Shown piece after piece: positions 61,629-64,000 of a stretch of 64,000 bases of DNA. This DNA is from Streptomyces marinisediminis (GTDB lineage: Bacteria > Actinomycetota > Actinomycetes > Streptomycetales > Streptomycetaceae). Location of the stretch: NCBI RefSeq assembly GCF_026262575.1, contig NZ_JAPKFL010000023.1:1-64000 (forward strand), in the 5' to 3' direction. Within the stretch, counting starts at the first letter, position 1. Every line of letters starts with the position of its first letter. The notes under the pieces were generated by a model that was not told the DNA's origin, ran no database searches, and saw nothing but the letters and a program-made list of their open reading frames with translations. The translations under genes and the position numbers were made by a program.

Positions 61629-62834
61629 ATGACCACGCTCGTGCTCAACGGGGGAGCGAGCACCGACTACGCGGAGATGCTGCCGGAGCTGGCCGCCGAC
61701 ATGGTGGTCTTCACCGAAGCCCCGCTGCCGGGCCCCGAGCGCTACGCGTACTACGAGGAGGTCGCCGGGTGCTCGCGGGTGCCGTACCCGGAGCTGGCGG
61801 TGCTGCGGATGGCGTCCGACCCGGTGTCGCCGGTGCGGTTCAGCCAGGTGCTGGCGGCCGACGAGTTCGACCTCCAGCGGGCCGGGCGGCTGCGCGAGCG
61901 GCTCGACCTGCCGGGGCAGAGCGAGGCCAGCGCCCGCGTCTTCCGGGACAAGGCGCTGATGAAGGACTACGCCGTACACGGCGTGCCCGTCCCCGCCCAC
62001 GCTCGGCTGCACACGTTCTGCGACCTGCTGGAGTTCGTGGCGCAGCGGGACTACCCGGTCGTCGTCAAGCCGGTCGGGCAGGGCGGCGCGCGGGACGTGA
62101 CCGTGCTGCGGGACGAGGGCGACCTCGCCGTGTTCGCCCGGCGCCCGTGGCGGGAGGACCTGATCGCCGAGGAGTTCGTGCACGGGGAGGTCTACCACGT
62201 GGACGCCGTGCTCGCGCCGGGCTTCCGGTTCGTCTCCGCCGGCCGGTACTACACCGGCTGCCTGGAGGTGCTCTCCGGGGCCAACAACGGCTCCGTCCTG
62301 CTCCACCCGCGCGAACCCATGGCCGCACGGCTCACGCGGTTCCTGGACACCCTGCTCACGGTGCTGCCCGCCCCCGAGGTGGGCGCCTACCACCTGGAGG
62401 TCTTCCACACCACCGACGACCGGCTGGTGCTGTGCGAGGTGGCGTGCCGCGTCGGCGGCTCGCGCATCCCGCAGCTCATCCGCCGCACCTGGGGCGTCGA
62501 CCCGCAGGAGACGTGGTTCCGGCTCGCCGCCGGACTGCCGCTGCGCGCCGCACCCCTGCCCGCGCCCCGCGCCGTGCACGGAGACATCGCGATGACGCCC
62601 CGCCCCGGGCACGTCGTGGCCGTGCCCGAGGCACCCCCCTACGACTGGGTCCGCGAACACCGCACGGTGCTCGCCCCCGGTGAACTGAGCGAAGGGCCGC
62701 TGCACAGCGCGGCGAGCGTCTGCTGGACGGTCGTCGCCGGTGCCGACAGCCCCGAGCTCATGGACCGCCTGCACACCTGCGAGGGCTGGCTCGCCGAGCA
62801 CCTGGAACACGGTGCTCCGGAGCCGGTCGCATGA
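61629..62834 (+). CDS. ATP-grasp ligase 1
   Basis: 401 residues. Pre-ATP-grasp N-terminus, then an ATP-grasp fold: KDYAVHGVPVPAHARL, YPVVVKPVGQGGARDV (ATP Lys and Gly loop), LIAEEFVHGEVYHVDAV and the metal-binding section HLEVFHTTDDRLVLCEVACRVGGSR, where the usual Asn is Ala but the Glu and Arg remain. Such enzymes join a carboxylate to an amine, thiol or hydroxyl, making peptides or modifying them. Probably acts on the adjacent peptide or makes an attached amino-acyl group; not proven. Confidence 0.85.
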   Translation: MTTLVLNGGASTDYAEMLPELAADMVVFTEAPLPGPERYAYYEEVAGCSRVPYPELAVLRMASDPVSPVRFSQVLAADEFDLQRAGRLRERLDLPGQSEASARVFRDKALMKDYAVHGVPVPAHARLHTFCDLLEFVAQRDYPVVVKPVGQGGARDVTVLRDEGDLAVFARRPWREDLIAEEFVHGEVYHVDAVLAPGFRFVSAGRYYTGCLEVLSGANNGSVLLHPREPMAARLTRFLDTLLTVLPAPEVGAYHLEVFHTTDDRLVLCEVACRVGGSRIPQLIRRTWGVDPQETWFRLAAGLPLRAAPLPAPRAVHGDIAMTPRPGHVVAVPEAPPYDWVREHRTVLAPGELSEGPLHSAASVCWTVVAGADSPELMDRLHTCEGWLAEHLEHGAPEPVA

Positions 62835-63703
62835 AGCCGCCACCCCCCACGCCCACGGCCTTGCTCCTCAACCCCCGCCGCGAGGCCATACGGGCGGCAC
62901 GCGCGGTCGGGGCCAGACCCATCGTGGTCGGCCCCGACCTCGCGGCTCCGGGCATGAGACGCCTCGTCGCCGAAGCCGACGAGGCGATCACCTGCGACTG
63001 GACCGACACCACGCGGCTGTGCGCCGCACTGCGCTTCCACACCGGCGTCCCACGGACGTCGGTGTTCGGCTTTGACGCCGCCGGCGCCATGGCCGCCGCC
63101 CGCGCCAACGCCGCGCTGCGACTGCCCGGCAACCCGCCCGGTACCGTGCGCGCCCTCACCGACCCGGTGCTGCGGCGGGAGCTCGCCAACGCCTACACCC
63201 CCTTCCCCGTCCGCGCCGAGCGGTGCCGCGCCGACGAGCTGGCCGCGACCGCCGCGCGGGTCGGCTACCCCTGCGTCGCCCGCACCGCCGGCGGCGACCT
63301 GCACGTGCTGCGCACCGCGCCGGTGGCCACCGCGCTCGCCCGGCTGCTGGCCGCCGGCGAGCCGGACGCGCCGCTGCTGGTCGAGGAGCAGCTCACCGGG
63401 CCGCTGTGCACGGCCTCCGCCCACTCCTACGGTGGCGCCCACACGGTGCTCGCCCTCGCCCCGCACGACGCCGACGCGCCCACCGCGCACGCCGTCGCCC
63501 GGCTGCTGACGGCCACCCTGGACGCCGTCGACCACCGCGTCGGCCTCGCCCACGTCAGCGCCGTCCTCACCCCGCACGGCCCCCGCCTGCGCGACGCCGG
63601 CCCCGGACCCGGCCCGGGTGCCGACCCCGCCGCCTGCTACGCCACGGCCATCGCGGCCGTCCTGGACCTCCCCCAGCCCGCCCACCGGGCCGCCGCAGGC
63701 TAG
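62831..63703 (+). CDS. ATP-grasp-like protein 2, degenerate
   Basis: 290 residues, about 110 shorter than its neighbour. N-terminal REAIRAARAVGARPIVVGPDL is a pre-ATP-grasp domain; YTPFPVRAERCRADELAATA and YPCVARTAGGDLHVL correspond to the ATP-binding half, with Lys replaced by Arg (VAR). The expected ExN metal site is absent: the segment reads VLTPHGPRLRDAGPGPG. It may be a non-catalytic partner or a binding protein. ATG 62831 overlaps the ligase 1 stop (ATGA), so both are made together. Confidence 0.72.
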   Translation: MKPPPPTPTALLLNPRREAIRAARAVGARPIVVGPDLAAPGMRRLVAEADEAITCDWTDTTRLCAALRFHTGVPRTSVFGFDAAGAMAAARANAALRLPGNPPGTVRALTDPVLRRELANAYTPFPVRAERCRADELAATAARVGYPCVARTAGGDLHVLRTAPVATALARLLAAGEPDAPLLVEEQLTGPLCTASAHSYGGAHTVLALAPHDADAPTAHAVARLLTATLDAVDHRVGLAHVSAVLTPHGPRLRDAGPGPGPGADPAACYATAIAAVLDLPQPAHRAAAG

Positions 63704-63974
63704 CTGTTCTGTCTCGGCCCTTCCGCGTCACCTCCCCGCCCCGGTGCGCCGCCCGCCGTGCCCTCCCGCCGGGCCGGGCACACGCCGCCCGCCCCCGCGT
63801 CCCCGGCGGCCCGGAGCGCCGGTACGCCCGGGGCGCGAGACGGGCGGGCCCGGGGCGGTGAGAAACTCCGCGCGGCGGGCACGTAACACCGGGAAACCGC
63901 CGGAACCGAGCCTGTCACCCGGCGACGGGCCGAGGACCGCGCGGCCTGGACCGAGACGGGGACGAGGACCACTC

Positions 63975-64000
63975 ATGCCACAGCAGGACAGCACGCCGCA
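63975..64000 (+). CDS. Start of an unidentified gene (cut by window end)
   Basis: ATG 63975 preceded by GACGAGGACCACTC begins MPQQDSTP, then the window ends. Too short to assign. It lies 271 bases after ATP-grasp 2, in a non-coding GC-rich gap, so it is probably a separate unit. Confidence 0.3.

Overview
The window is chromosomal DNA of a high-GC actinomycete, almost certainly a Streptomyces. Reasons: extreme GC with GC-biased third codon positions; many GTG starts; a run of core genes in the order I remember from the Streptomyces core (mtnA-mtrAB-lpqB, hpf, secA, NAD-glutamate dehydrogenase, pkaA-pkaB, prfB, ftsEX, smpB-ssrA, matAB); an LAETG sortase signal; and a chitinase promoter with DasR-type boxes. 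I see no transposase, integrase, phage gene, CRISPR array or tRNA. The only stable RNA found is tmRNA.

Layout. 0.2-5.8 kb (minus): a membrane/MoxR operon (GPDPase-type membrane protein, DUF4129, DUF4350, MoxR ATPase, DUF58), three of its genes linked by GTGA overlaps. 5.9-12.3 kb (plus): mtnA, mtrA, mtrB, lpqB and a ComF-type phosphoribosyltransferase. 12.7-21 kb: hibernation factor hpf, an orphan NarL-type response regulator, a YcaQ-like protein, a GNAT, secA and an Rv3235-family protein, the SecA accessory neighbourhood also seen in mycobacteria. 21.4-30.3 kb: a DUF6912 protein, a HAD hydrolase, the giant NAD-GDH and a teichoic-acid-type bifunctional transferase. 30.5-37 kb: an FHA-FtsK ATPase diverging from the Ser/Thr kinases pkaA and pkaB across a region with a CRP-like palindrome. 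37-44 kb: prfB, a repeat-rich sortase substrate, ftsEX, a carboxy-terminal protease, smpB and ssrA.

44-64 kb is more accessory. It holds a DasR-type-controlled GH19 chitinase, the mat locus for an extracellular hexosamine polymer plus an acyltransferase, a membrane-fused SUOX-type molybdoenzyme, a second-type hemC, a TetR-MFS-SDR group sharing an operator motif, a lipoprotein, a CtaG/DUF2243 pair, and at the right edge a compact module: a LuxR-type regulator diverging from a 47-residue signal-peptide-bearing peptide ending in two tryptophans, followed by two overlapping ATP-grasp genes. That module is the best candidate for an undescribed system here.

Working together: MtrAB-LpqB, FtsEX, PkaA/PkaB, SecA/HPF and tmRNA-SmpB form an envelope, division and translation-quality backbone. 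Chitinase, mat, sortase substrate and wall-polymer transferase act at the cell surface. Several genes (mtnA, HAD, pkaB, prfB, S41 protease, hemC, tetR, lipoprotein) carry a TANNNT or similar box 6-8 nt before the start, suggesting leaderless transcripts.
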